A DNA stretch of 64,000 bases from JAFDYH01 sp049840875 (GTDB lineage: Bacteria; Bacteroidota; Bacteroidia; Chitinophagales; Chitinophagaceae), in contig JASGJE010000014.1 of assembly GCA_049840875.1 (NCBI GenBank), forward strand, positions 124,001 through 188,000, written 5' to 3'. The notes beneath the pieces are model-generated. The model was not told where the DNA came from and did no database searches. It saw only the letters and a list, made by a program, of their open reading frames with translations. Each line of letters starts with the position of its first letter. Within the stretch, counting starts at the first letter, position 1. Positions 48,785 to 57,955 of this stretch are shown here, piece after piece. The position numbers and the translations under genes are program-made.

Positions 48785-49960
48785 ATGGAGAAAGAAAAAT
48801 TTACCCAAGATTGGCTGAATGACCTGGAAGCTAAATGGCTTAATGGTACCATCACAGATGAAGAAGCGAAGCTATATGCCGAATGGTATAATCAAGGCCA
48901 TGAAAACCCTATAGAAATACCATCTTCCATTGCTGTTTCTGAAGAAGCGCATCGAAAAAAAATATTTGGGCAGATACAGGCGAAATTAGAAAGAAAAACC
49001 TTTTTAATACAGCCATACTTTGGCAGAATTGCGGCAGCGGTTGGTTTTATTATTTTTTTAATTTCAGGGGTATTGTTCTTCAAGTCAAAAAAAGATCCAG
49101 TAGCTCATTTAGAAAATGAGATTGAGCAACATACGGATATAAACCCTGCCAAACAAAAAGCTACTCTTACATTAAGCAATGGGCAGATTATTGAACTTGA
49201 CAAAAGCTCAAATGGCTTATTGGCAAAACAAGGCGATGTCAAAATAGCAAATAAAGATGGCGCATTGATTTATGATGGAGCAAACAGCATCTCGGATATG
49301 CAATACAATATGCTCATTACTCATAACGGCGAGCAATATCCGATAATCTTATCTGATGGTACTAAGGTATGGCTCAACGCCGCATCGTCATTGCGCTTTC
49401 CGGTTCAGTTGGCAGATGGTGAAAGGAAAGTAGAGATAACCGGCGAAGCATATTTTGAAGTGGCGCACCATGTTCAAAAGAATGGAAAGGCTTTGCCATT
49501 CTTTGTTCGGGTAAAAACCACAACAGGAAATGAATGCGAAATACAAGTGTTGGGAACGCATTTCAATATAAATGCGTATGATGATACGGGCACTGTTGAA
49601 GCTACTTTGCTGGAAGGAAGCATCCAAATAAGCCATGATACAGAAACCAGATTGCTTAAACCGAGCCAGCAGGCGCAGGTCAGCAGGCAGCAAATGAAAA
49701 TTATTAACGATGCCGATATAGAACAGGTGATGGCATGGAGAAACGGCTTTTTTCAATTCAAAAATGCAAACTTGCAAACAGTCCTGAACCAATTATCACG
49801 CTGGTACGATTTGCAAATTGTATACAAAGGAAAAATTACAGATCAACGTTTCGAGGGTAAAATTCCAAACACTGCCATGCTATCGCAAGTGTTAAGTGTA
49901 TTAAAGAAAAACGAGGTTCATTTTGAAATAGAAGGAAAAAAAATGATTGTGCTGCCATAA
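48785..49960 (+). CDS. FecR-family anti-sigma factor
   Basis: A 391-residue inner-membrane anti-sigma regulator: cytoplasmic N-terminus (WLNDLEAKWLNGTITDEEAK), one TM (IAAAVGFIIFLISGVLFF, about 90-107), and a periplasmic FecR domain (HNGEQYPIILSDGTKVWLNA, FEVAHH, VLGTHFNINAYDDTGTVEAT) plus the C-terminal secretin/TonB-short (STN)-like unit. The ATG at 48785 is preferred over the upstream in-frame codon. It should bind a SusC-type receptor that is no longer encoded here. Confidence 0.93.
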   Translation: MEKEKFTQDWLNDLEAKWLNGTITDEEAKLYAEWYNQGHENPIEIPSSIAVSEEAHRKKIFGQIQAKLERKTFLIQPYFGRIAAAVGFIIFLISGVLFFKSKKDPVAHLENEIEQHTDINPAKQKATLTLSNGQIIELDKSSNGLLAKQGDVKIANKDGALIYDGANSISDMQYNMLITHNGEQYPIILSDGTKVWLNAASSLRFPVQLADGERKVEITGEAYFEVAHHVQKNGKALPFFVRVKTTTGNECEIQVLGTHFNINAYDDTGTVEATLLEGSIQISHDTETRLLKPSQQAQVSRQQMKIINDADIEQVMAWRNGFFQFKNANLQTVLNQLSRWYDLQIVYKGKITDQRFEGKIPNTAMLSQVLSVLKKNEVHFEIEGKKMIVLP

Positions 49961-50115
49961 CGCCCTCACTTTTTTTCTCTTAAGGCTCATTTCAGAGATT
50001 TTTCGCGAATGCCCAAAATAAAGCTGGAGATGCTCGAGCATTCTTGTCGGCTTGGGTAGATTATTTATACAAATAAAATAGAACACTTATTTATAAACTG
50101 GAAAAATCGCATAAA
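49961..50115. other. Remnant intergenic segment between FecR and IS21
   Basis: 155 bp with no gene and no recognisable SusC start; this is where a SusC-type gene would be expected to begin. It ends at the left inverted repeat of the IS21 element. Confidence 0.5.
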
Positions 50116-50268
50116 GTGACCACTCATTTTCAATTGTAGCTGACCCTGTTATTCAGTTGAAGTTGACCCCTGTTATTCGGTGCAAACTGACCCCCTTTTT
50201 TTGTGGTTGATGTTGGGTTGTTTTATTAAGCCATAAATGCTGATACTTGATGATTCAAACTTCAGCAT

Positions 50269-51816
50269 ATGGCTAATAACACAATTGTTATGAGTAAAAT
50301 CAGACAGATCCTGCGTTTATTTACGCAAGGCACAAGTAAGAAACAGATCAGCATACAAACTGCTATCGCCCGTAATACTGTTAAAAAGTATATAAGTAAG
50401 TTTTTAAAACTACGCTTAACAGGAGAAGATATCAGTAAGATGAATGATCAACAACTCGACGAGATTTTTGGCGCTCCTGGAATAGTCCCTAAATCATCCC
50501 GTTACAATGAGTTTCAAAAATTACTTCCTTCAATAGAGAAGGAATTAAAGCGCAAAGGAGTAACGCTGGCCGCTGTCTGGAAGCAATACATTGAAGCCCA
50601 TCCGGATGGTTACAGGCAGACAAGTTTCTTTGAGTATTACAGAAAGTACGTCAACAAAGGCCAATCGGTAATGCATATTAATCACAAAGCGGGTGATAAA
50701 ATGTATATCGATTTTTCGGGTGAAAAGTTGAGTATTACCGATAAACAAACCGGAGAGATAACAGCCGTTGAAGTATTTATTGCTGTTCTTGGCTGCAGCC
50801 AGCTTACGTACGTTGAAGCAGTGTTAACACAGCGTAAGGAAGATTTTATTCGAGCTTGTGAAAATGCATTGCATTATTTTGGAGGTGTGCCCGCAGCCAT
50901 TGTTCCAGATAATTTGCGTACTGCGGTGACAAAAAGTAGCCGGTATGAACCAACTATCAATGAAACATTCGCTGACTTCTCTGAACATTATGACACAGTT
51001 GTCCTCCCTACTCGTACATACAGGCCCAGGGATAAGGCACTGGTAGAAGGAATGGTCAAAATTGTTTATCGCCGAATCTTCGCTGTGATTAATGCTGAAA
51101 TTTATTTTTCACTGGACACTTTAAATCAGGCTATACATATACATCTGGAAGCACATAACAACACCTTATTGACAGGTCGTGAATACAGCAGAAGACAACA
51201 GTTTGAAGAGGTAGAAAGGGCGGCACTCCGCCCCCTGCCGGTTTATCGTTATGAGTTTAAACGGCAGGTTATTGTAAGTGTAATGAAAAACGGGCACGTT
51301 TGTCTTGCACCCGATAAACATTACTACAGTGTACCTTATCAATACATTGGCAAAAAGGTTAAAATACTTTTTAGTTCCGATCAGGTGGAAATTTTTTACC
51401 AGTATCAACGTATTGCTGTACACAAACGCAATCATCGAAAATATTTTTATACCACACTTAACGAGCACCTGGCTTCTTCTCATCAGTTCCTCAGTGATTG
51501 GACAGCAGAACGATTTATTGAACAGGGAAAAGTCATCCATGAAGATGTAGCAAACTTTATAACTACTGTTATTGAAACGAAGCAACACCCAGAGCAAGCT
51601 TATAAATCCTGTGCAGGAATATTAAACCTGGGAAGGAAAGTGGGACCCGTAAGACTGACGAATGCCTGTAGAAGAGCGCAGGAATATGGAGTGTATAACT
51701 TCCCCATTATCCAACAAATACTTGAAAAAAATCTGGATCATGTAAACGATCAAAAAGAACATTACAATGAGATGCCACAACATCAGAATATCCGGGGCAA
51801 AAACTATTACGAATAA
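50269..51816 (+). CDS. istA: IS21 transposase IstA
   Basis: A 515-residue transposase: N-terminal HTH (LRLFTQGTSKKQISIQTAIA), then an RNase H-like DDE core with KMYIDFSGEKL (Asp), PAAIVPDNLRTAVTK (Asp) and ALVEGMVKIVYRRIF (Glu), and a C-terminal beta-barrel segment. Length is normal for the family. It precedes istB by 29 bp. Confidence 0.95.
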   Translation: MANNTIVMSKIRQILRLFTQGTSKKQISIQTAIARNTVKKYISKFLKLRLTGEDISKMNDQQLDEIFGAPGIVPKSSRYNEFQKLLPSIEKELKRKGVTLAAVWKQYIEAHPDGYRQTSFFEYYRKYVNKGQSVMHINHKAGDKMYIDFSGEKLSITDKQTGEITAVEVFIAVLGCSQLTYVEAVLTQRKEDFIRACENALHYFGGVPAAIVPDNLRTAVTKSSRYEPTINETFADFSEHYDTVVLPTRTYRPRDKALVEGMVKIVYRRIFAVINAEIYFSLDTLNQAIHIHLEAHNNTLLTGREYSRRQQFEEVERAALRPLPVYRYEFKRQVIVSVMKNGHVCLAPDKHYYSVPYQYIGKKVKILFSSDQVEIFYQYQRIAVHKRNHRKYFYTTLNEHLASSHQFLSDWTAERFIEQGKVIHEDVANFITTVIETKQHPEQAYKSCAGILNLGRKVGPVRLTNACRRAQEYGVYNFPIIQQILEKNLDHVNDQKEHYNEMPQHQNIRGKNYYE

Positions 51817-51845
51817 CTTTATTATTAATCAATAAAAAAAACAGT

Positions 51846-52592
51846 ATGAACACAAACACATTGGAAAGATTGCGCATTATGCGCTTATATGGAATGTATC
51901 GATGTTTTAAAACAAGTCTCGAAAACAAAACGAATGAAACACTGACCTGCGATGAAATAACGGCCTTGCTTGTCGAAAGCGAATGGGATGACCGGCGTAA
52001 CAAAAGCGTAGAACAAAGAATAAGATATGCTCACTTCCGCTATAAGGCCAACATAGAAGAATGGGATTTTGCCAAATCACGCGGCATCACTAAAAATCAA
52101 GTGTTCCGCTTAGGTGATTGTGATTTTATCCGTAACAATGAAAATCTGATAATTACCGGTGCAACCGGAACTGGTAAAAGCTATCTTGCTTCAGCAATAG
52201 GCTATCAGGCCTGTCAATTAAATTTTAAAGTTTTGTATACTAATACTACGCGCCTATTTGCACAACTTAAAATAGCCAAAGCCGATGGATCTGAAATACG
52301 AGAAATGCAAAAAATAGAAAAAGCTGACTTGTTTATTTTGGACGACTTTGGTATACAGACACTGGATCAGCAAAGTCGTTCCATACTCATGGAAATTATT
52401 GAAGACAGACATGGCAAACGATCAACAATCATTACCTCCCAGGTACCCGTAAAAGAATGGTACGATATTATCGGTGAAAAAACGATTGCTGATGCTATAC
52501 TGGACAGGATCGTTCATAATGCCCATCGCATCGAACTAACAGGCGAATCCCTACGAAAAAAAGTTACCCTTGAAATAGAACAGAAGAAATAA
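51846..52592 (+). CDS. istB: IS21 helper ATPase IstB
   Basis: A 248-residue AAA+ helper: Walker A GATGTGKSYLASAIGYQA, Walker B LFILDDFGIQ, sensor STIITSQVP and the IstB C-terminal ADAILDRIVHNAHRIELTGE. It regulates IstA during target selection and is complete. Confidence 0.95.
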   Translation: MNTNTLERLRIMRLYGMYRCFKTSLENKTNETLTCDEITALLVESEWDDRRNKSVEQRIRYAHFRYKANIEEWDFAKSRGITKNQVFRLGDCDFIRNNENLIITGATGTGKSYLASAIGYQACQLNFKVLYTNTTRLFAQLKIAKADGSEIREMQKIEKADLFILDDFGIQTLDQQSRSILMEIIEDRHGKRSTIITSQVPVKEWYDIIGEKTIADAILDRIVHNAHRIELTGESLRKKVTLEIEQKK

Positions 52593-52678
52593 TTTTGTAT
52601 CACCAATAAAACAACTCCGAACCTTCCACAAAAAACTCAACTTAGACTGGTCAACTTCGACCGAAAAAGGATGGTCAC

Positions 52679-53547
52679 GATCTCCGATTATTCCATCCGA
52701 TGGTTCTGTGACAATCCCTGCCGGCAGCGCAATTTCTGACGGCTTTACTGTATCTGTGAATATCAATAAATGGAAGTCATTCAATTCGGGCAGGCAATAT
52801 GTAATACCTGTTCGACTTAACCACAGCGATGATATTGGCATAATATCCGGTCAGGATGTTGCTTTGCTACAATTAACTGTAGTAATAGAGTCTAATGCTG
52901 TTCAGATTGAGCCATCTTACGCCCCTAATTCCTATGGTTCAGGTAACGGCTTTAATATACCAAAAAGTACATTCATAGATCCGGCAACAGGCGCAGGTTA
53001 TACTAATTTTACAGTGGAAGGGCGTTTTAAATTTGACGGGATCTTTGATGGCGATGGCTCTGGAGGGCGGTGGTTTAATGATTTGTTTTCCGGCTCGACT
53101 GTTTTCTTTTCAGTAACTTCCTCGGGTAGCCTACCACCTATTAGTGGCCCTGTCGCAAGTCTCATACAGATTCAATTGCACCAATGGTACAATTTTTCTT
53201 TGGTATTTAGCGGGAACAATGTTACTTATTTCATTAATGGAAAAAAGTATACAACACTCAGTCTATCTTCTCCTACCCCTTCATATGTTAATTTTGGCAC
53301 TACTACCGGAACAGCAGAAATGCAAGTGGCCGAATATCGTGTTTGGAAAACCGCGAGAACTGCTCCCCAGATAAACGCTTTTAAATGCGCAGCGGATCCT
53401 ACCGATCCTGACCTGGTAGGATACTGGCCGCTAAATACCACTGATCCTATAGATATGTTGAAAGATATCTCAGGGCATGGGAATAATCTGACTGCAGATG
53501 AGTCATCAACTTTTACTTTGGTGCCTGGTGTGAAATGCCCAGACTAA
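52679..53547 (+). pseudogene. 5'-truncated DUF1735-LamG lipoprotein gene
   Basis: The frame is open straight from the IS21 right end and has no start codon of its own (the first listed codon is GTG at 52708). It encodes the end of a DUF1735 domain (VTIPAGSAISDGFTVSVNIN, YVIPVRLNHSDDIGI) and then a LamG/concanavalin-like carbohydrate-binding domain (GGRWFNDLFSGSTVFFS, HQWYNFSLVFSGNNVTYFIN, VAEYRVWKTARTAPQI, VGYWPLNTTDPIDMLKDISG). Complete relatives are PUL surface lipoproteins that bind glycans. The signal peptide and first DUF1735 part are lost, so export is unlikely and the gene is probably non-functional. Confidence 0.75.
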
Positions 53548-53626
53548 ATGTGACAAAAGCATTTGAGTAGCAGGGATGCATCGATCGGTTAAAAAATTAT
53601 TTAATTCTCATCAAAAAGATTTATAA

Positions 53627-54637
53627 ATGAAAAAGGCAAAAACATATATCGGCAGTATATTTCTTATCTGTGTTTTGATAGCCTCTTGCGCAAAGGAAAC
53701 CACCCCAAAGCCGGAAGTTTTAAAAGCATCGCTGCCCATTGTCGGCAGTGATGAATACTATGCAGCCCTTCGAGCCTATAAAAAAACAGACCATGCAATC
53801 TGTTTTGGTTGGTGGGGCAACAGTGGTGTGAGATCGGTTAGCCCGGATATGACCCTTCGTTATGAAGGGCTTCCAGACAGTATGGATATTGTAAGCTTAT
53901 GGGGCGGCAAACCTGATCTAACCGATCCGGCTTGGGCAGAAATGCAATCCGTGCGCAAAAGAAAGGGTACCAAATTTGTTTTGGTGCTATTTGGCAGCAC
54001 CGTAAACGATTGGATGCAAAAAAATGATAGTGCATTATATGCAAACGACATAATGGCTTCAATTGATACTGTTGCAAAAGCCATAGTTGATACAATTAAT
54101 AAATACCAGCTCGATGGGTTTGATTTGGATTATGAACCAAATTTTGGAGATGGTGGCATTTTCGGGCATGGCGGCGCCGGAAGGGATGCCGGTGGGGATA
54201 TCTATACCCAACGCCTCTTCAAAGCATTTTCAAAATACCTTGGGCCTTTATCAGGTACCGGAAAGACACTGATTGTTGATGGGGATTGTGAACCGGGTAT
54301 AACAAGCAGTATAGACTATCTGGTGCAGCAAGCATACGGTTCGGACGGACCTGAAGACTTGGAATACAGGTTTCATAAGTTTGGATTCGACGTATTGCCT
54401 TCAAAAAAATTTGTAGTAACGGAAAACATGCAGCAATACGGAGCTAGGGGTACTTCCTTTTTTTACAAGGGCGCAGATGTCGGTTCTGTGCTCGGCATGG
54501 CTTATTGGAATCCTATTGAAGGCAGAAAAGGAGGCTTTGGAGCTTATATAATGGAAACAGATGCAAAATCAAACCCTCCAACAACCTTTTATCATTTGCA
54601 AACAGGCATCCAGATACAAAACCCTGCACCAAGATAA
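53627..54637 (+). CDS. GH18 endo-beta-N-acetylglucosaminidase lipoprotein
   Basis: A 336-residue lipoprotein (signal FLICVLIASCAKE, lipid Cys about 21). The GH18 catalytic motif is LDGFDLDYEPN with the acid/base Glu170 in DxxDxDxE form, preceded by the FVLVLFGSTV strand and followed by LIVDGDCEPG and GMAYWNP. This is the EndoF/EndoH-like group that cuts between the two GlcNAc residues of N-glycans. In PULs it sits with DUF1735 proteins on the outer surface. The gene is intact, but its SusC/SusD uptake partners are missing here. Confidence 0.9.
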   Translation: MKKAKTYIGSIFLICVLIASCAKETTPKPEVLKASLPIVGSDEYYAALRAYKKTDHAICFGWWGNSGVRSVSPDMTLRYEGLPDSMDIVSLWGGKPDLTDPAWAEMQSVRKRKGTKFVLVLFGSTVNDWMQKNDSALYANDIMASIDTVAKAIVDTINKYQLDGFDLDYEPNFGDGGIFGHGGAGRDAGGDIYTQRLFKAFSKYLGPLSGTGKTLIVDGDCEPGITSSIDYLVQQAYGSDGPEDLEYRFHKFGFDVLPSKKFVVTENMQQYGARGTSFFYKGADVGSVLGMAYWNPIEGRKGGFGAYIMETDAKSNPPTTFYHLQTGIQIQNPAPR

Positions 54638-54649
54638 AAATCAAGAATT

Positions 54650-56059
54650 ATGAAAAAAATAATGAACAGAAAATATTTCATGCTGCTGGCGATGCTTGCA
54701 GGATTGATAGGGATAGGCAGTTGCAAAAAAGATGTCGCGAGCACAGAGCCGCCGATTGCATACCCGTCAGGAAACAATGGGGAGTACAACCAAATTACAG
54801 TAACAATTCCAATGGTGGGGTCAAAACCCATAATAAGTGATTTAAAAATTCCTGTAGTGCTTACAAGAGCTGTTCAAAGCAATGTGCAGGTAACGGCAAA
54901 AATAAATACTGATAGCAGCGCCAGAATAGCATACAACACCCAGTACCTCGAAACATTTGAGCTTTTACCGATAGGCAGTTGTACGCTTGTAAACAATGGA
55001 GTGGTAACCATTAAAAGTGGAAACACTCAATCTTCAGATTCTGTTACTGTACACTTTACTGATTTTTCCAACGTTGATATTTCTAAAACTTATTTGCTAC
55101 CGATAACACTTGAGAGCGCTACAGGTGGTGTGGATGTAAGTGATGCAAGGAACACGATGTATGTAGTCGTGTCCTTCCTAAATATATCGGTGAGTATCCC
55201 TTCATCAGGTAGCAACACTCTTCAGGCTGTAATTAATATAACGCCCGATAGCAGCGTTTCAGCGGAGCCGGTGCCAGAGTTTGCTGCTACAATCAACCAT
55301 GGCATTTCATTTGATATTAAAATAAATGTACAACAAAACGATTCGTTGATAGCAGCGTACAACATGCAAAATGGAACTAATTACATCCCATTCCCTAAAG
55401 GCTCTTTCCAATTAGCGAAAAGCGAGGTAAATATACCTGCGGGCTCAACCGTTTCTTCAGATTTGTTTCAGATAAAGTTGACAAATGTTTCAGCATTTAC
55501 CAGTTTGGATATGAGTTACATATTGCCATTGCAGTTAAAAAATGATCCTGCAAACCCGCCTGTTGATGATATAAACAATGTTGTTTATGTTATAGTAAAA
55601 GTCAGGTACGAGAATATAGACCCTTCGAATAGCGGGCTTGAAGGCACAACGATGAGCCGGGAAACCTGGACAGCAACAAGCCCCACGGGCGAATCTTTTG
55701 TTTTTCCTGCCTCCAATACAATTGATGGGGATAACAGCAGTATTTGGAAAGCTGCTGAATTGCCTGGCGCTATTGACATAGACATGGGTTCGACTCAAAC
55801 AGTAAAAGGTTTTTTTGTTGTGCCAGGTTATTTTTTCAACACTATTTTGGATTTTACGCAAGTCGAAATTTTATCAAGCAATGATGGCAATAATTGGAGA
55901 TCACAAGGTACTTATAATGGCCCACCCTTATTCGACCAGAACCCTGTACAAATAAAATTTATCGGGCCTGTTACGGCAAGATATTTCAGGGTCAATCTTA
56001 TTACTTCTAGCAATTGGCTTAACCAGTCGGCAATAGCGGAAATTGATGGGGTGCAATAG
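54650..56059 (+). CDS. DUF1735 lipoprotein with C-terminal F5/8 type C (discoidin) domain
   Basis: A 469-residue surface lipoprotein (MLAGLIGIGSCKKDV). Two DUF1735-type modules (about 30-170, NGEYNQITVTIPMVGSKPII; and 175-320, SLIAAYNMQNGTNYIPFP) are followed by a discoidin fold (TIDGDNSSIWKAAELPGAID, KGFFVVPGYF, ARYFRVNLI). It should capture glycan or protein ligands for the GH18 enzyme. An alternative start is the second Met (MNRKYF). It is complete. Confidence 0.88.
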   Translation: MKKIMNRKYFMLLAMLAGLIGIGSCKKDVASTEPPIAYPSGNNGEYNQITVTIPMVGSKPIISDLKIPVVLTRAVQSNVQVTAKINTDSSARIAYNTQYLETFELLPIGSCTLVNNGVVTIKSGNTQSSDSVTVHFTDFSNVDISKTYLLPITLESATGGVDVSDARNTMYVVVSFLNISVSIPSSGSNTLQAVINITPDSSVSAEPVPEFAATINHGISFDIKINVQQNDSLIAAYNMQNGTNYIPFPKGSFQLAKSEVNIPAGSTVSSDLFQIKLTNVSAFTSLDMSYILPLQLKNDPANPPVDDINNVVYVIVKVRYENIDPSNSGLEGTTMSRETWTATSPTGESFVFPASNTIDGDNSSIWKAAELPGAIDIDMGSTQTVKGFFVVPGYFFNTILDFTQVEILSSNDGNNWRSQGTYNGPPLFDQNPVQIKFIGPVTARYFRVNLITSSNWLNQSAIAEIDGVQ

Positions 56060-56114
56060 AACCCGAAGTGGCTTTAATGACTATGTAAACAAACTGATCC
56101 TATATGAAGCCTAA

Positions 56115-56158
56115 AGCCATTCGTTACATTTTTTATCGAATGTAATGAATGGCTTTTC
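56115..56158 (+). terminator. Terminator after the DUF1735-discoidin gene
   Basis: AGCCATTCGTTACATT (56115-56130) pairs with AATGTAATGAATGGCT (56139-56154), a long stem with one mismatch, followed by TTTCTC. Confidence 0.65.
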
Positions 56159-56179
56159 TCATGCTCAATTTCAAAACGT

Positions 56180-56311
56180 ACTTTTTTTTGGGGAGCTTAC
56201 AAAGGCAACCTCACTGCTTTTTGGCAATTGAATATAGGATCCTTTAATAATGGATTCCAGATGGGATTTAATTACCGGTTGCACAAAAAAAGAAAATAAG
56301 GCGATAAGCTT
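56180..56311 (+). pseudogene. Possible 3' remnant of a beta-barrel protein gene
   Basis: A short open frame without a start reads TFFWGAYKGNLTAFWQLNIG then SFNNGFQMGFNYRLHKKRK and stops. Alternating aromatic residues and the terminal strand look like the end of an outer-membrane beta-barrel. About 40 codons, so this is weak. It marks the right edge of the island. Confidence 0.3.
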
Positions 56312-56325
56312 CGTCAACAACTTAT

Positions 56326-57378
56326 TCAGATTTGTTTTAGATGTAGAAGTTGCTGTATTGCCGGTACGATTTTGTCAACTCCTTCCTGCAACGGTAATAA
56401 CACCGGTATGTTCAGTCTTGCCTCATATTCTTTCTGAAATGCAAAGGCTTCTTCGTTACTGCAATGCTCCGTATTCAATGCAATAGCAATAACAGTTGAA
56501 CCAAACTGCCGTATCAATTCTATTTCCGACTCTACAGAATGTATCTCTCCCCATGCAGGATCGTGCTCATAATACTTCCGCTTCGGGGCATGCACAAGAA
56601 TGACTGATTTTGCATTACCCGACACCAGCATTTCTGAACCGCAAGGCCCGCTCGGATTGCGCAATGCTGATTGTCCTTCTATCAATATTACGTCGGCATT
56701 GGTTTCTTTACTGCAACTCAGTATGGCGTGTTCCAATTCACCGGATACAAAATCATTCAGTGTGGAATCAAAAATAAAACCGTACTTACCTCCTTGTAAC
56801 CAACCGGTTTGGCCGGTATAAATCATCTGTGCATTAATGCCTGCTTTGTTGCAGGCGTTCATTACGAATCGAGTTGTAGTGCGTTTTCCCAGTGCACAAT
56901 CGGTACCGATCACTGCAATGACAGGTGTTTTTAAGTGAAATATATCACCCGTCCAGAAATGCAGATCTTTTCTCTTCTTCGGAATTCGTATATCGGTAAG
57001 CGCTACTCCGTTTTCATCCGCCAGTTGTTTAATATCCGGTCGTTCATTTAAATGATCATGCAGGCCGTTTATGATCGACAGCTTATTCTGTATAGCAGTT
57101 TTCACTTCTTCTATAAGATCTCCCGGAAATACTCCGCCTGCGGTAGCAACGCCTACTATGCAATAAACAGGTTTCGTTATCAACGCTTCTTCTACAGTTT
57201 TGAATACAGGAATATTTCTCTTTTTACCATCCAGCACTTCACCAGCGTCACGACCGGCATCAACATGATCTACGACGCCAACAATTTCAAAACGCAAACT
57301 CTCCCTGATAAGGCCATGCGCTGTTTTTGCATTGTCTGTTGCCAGCAACCCATTGGTAATGATAATTGCCTTTTCCAT
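56326..57378 (-). CDS. DUF1611 protein (DgcN-like D-glutamate N-acetyltransferase candidate)
   Basis: A 350-residue protein with a Rossmann-like N-terminal domain (FEIVGVVDHVDAGRDAGEVL) and a P-loop NTPase-like C-terminal domain (VIAVIGTDCALGKRTTTRF as Walker A, VILIEGQSALRNPSGPCG). This is COG3367/DUF1611. Some members (DgcN) N-acetylate D-glutamate and act with an enolase-superfamily racemase (DgcA) in D-glutamate catabolism. The matching racemase-like gene is at 46299, on the same strand but now about 9 kb away. It is divergent from the Lrp-D-aminoacylase genes. Confidence 0.88.
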   Translation of the reverse strand: MEKAIIITNGLLATDNAKTAHGLIRESLRFEIVGVVDHVDAGRDAGEVLDGKKRNIPVFKTVEEALITKPVYCIVGVATAGGVFPGDLIEEVKTAIQNKLSIINGLHDHLNERPDIKQLADENGVALTDIRIPKKRKDLHFWTGDIFHLKTPVIAVIGTDCALGKRTTTRFVMNACNKAGINAQMIYTGQTGWLQGGKYGFIFDSTLNDFVSGELEHAILSCSKETNADVILIEGQSALRNPSGPCGSEMLVSGNAKSVILVHAPKRKYYEHDPAWGEIHSVESEIELIRQFGSTVIAIALNTEHCSNEEAFAFQKEYEARLNIPVLLPLQEGVDKIVPAIQQLLHLKQI

Positions 57379-57388
57379 TTTATAGTAT

Positions 57389-57412
57389 CACCCTGAGCTT
57401 GACGAAGGGTGT
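57389..57412. repeat. Dispersed CACCCT-AGGGTG hairpin
   Basis: CACCCTGAGCTTGACGAAGGGTG folds as CACCCT against AGGGTG. This GAGCTTG-CGAAGGGT-type hairpin is a widely scattered intergenic repeat; it lies before the DUF1611 start. Confidence 0.65.
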
Positions 57413-57502
57413 GGCCCTAAAAATAGAATTTTGTTCTACTATTTTATCATAAATTAGTAAAAAAATCTACAATTAGAATTAAAAATAGTCATTCATATCT
57501 GT

Positions 57503-57955
57503 ATGCTTGATAAACTGGATATAGAAATACTCAATTTGCTGCAGCAGGATGCGATGCTTACAATTAAGGATCTTGCCAAACGGTTAAAGCTCACAGCTAC
57601 ACCCATTCACAAGCGAATAAGCTGGATGGAAAAGAATGGCATCATAAAGGGTTATCGTGCCCTTATTGATGCCGAGAAGGTTGGTAAATCACAAACAGTT
57701 TTATTAAGCCTTCATATGGAAAACTATACGCCGAAGAATATAGCGAGTTTTGAAAAGCAGGTAGCAAAAATGCCGCAGGTGCTCGAATGTTATCATCTCG
57801 CTGGTACCATCGATTATCACCTGAAAGTTATTGTAAAAGACATAAAAGAATACGACCAGTTCCTGATGCAGATAGCATCGATTCCGATTGTATCGGTTGT
57901 CAGCAGTTTTATTGTATTACACCAGGTAAAGCAAACCACACATATTCAGTTATGA
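57503..57955 (+). CDS. Lrp/AsnC-family regulator
   Basis: A 150-residue feast/famine regulator: N-terminal HTH (LDIEILNLLQQDAMLTIKDL, TPIHKRISWMEKNGIIKGYR) and C-terminal RAM ligand domain (LECYHLAGTIDYHLKVIVKD). Its last codon overlaps the next ATG (ATGA), so the two genes are translationally coupled, and it is divergent from the DUF1611 gene. It probably senses an amino acid and controls both sides. Confidence 0.93.
   Translation: MLDKLDIEILNLLQQDAMLTIKDLAKRLKLTATPIHKRISWMEKNGIIKGYRALIDAEKVGKSQTVLLSLHMENYTPKNIASFEKQVAKMPQVLECYHLAGTIDYHLKVIVKDIKEYDQFLMQIASIPIVSVVSSFIVLHQVKQTTHIQL

Larger units (their letters stand above)
50116..52678 (+). mobile_element. IS21-family insertion sequence
   Basis: About 2.56 kb with istA and istB. 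The left end begins GTGACCACTCATTTTC at 50116 and the right end, read inverted, begins GTGACCATCCTTTTTC from 52678, giving roughly 30-bp terminal repeats with about 70% matches. The left end carries further internal TGACCC-CTGTTATTC repeats (50140-50195), as IS21 transposase-binding sites do. Both genes are open, so it may be active. The flanks show no obvious target-site duplication, and the reading frame on the right runs straight into a decapitated gene, which suggests a deletion next to the element. Confidence 0.88.
47367..56325. other. Island with sigma/FecR pair, IS21 and partial N-glycan PUL, splitting two functionally linked genes
   Basis: About 9 kb between the DUF1611 gene (56326-57378) and the dipeptide epimerase (46299-47366), which share strand and are adjacent in other genomes. 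The island carries a frameshifted lipoprotein remnant, FecI/FecR, an IS21 element, a truncated DUF1735-LamG gene, a GH18 gene, a DUF1735-discoidin gene and a gene remnant at its right edge. It is inferred to be acquired DNA; precise edges were not found. Confidence 0.5.

Noticed and set aside
50116..50200. CRISPR-like repeats before istA
   Set aside because: TGACCC-type repeats are irregular and match the internal transposase-binding repeats of IS21 ends.
57787..57951. Longer start for the serine hydrolase-D-aminoacylase fusion
   Set aside because: It is out-of-frame read of lrp and would precede a clear signal peptide that begins at 57952.
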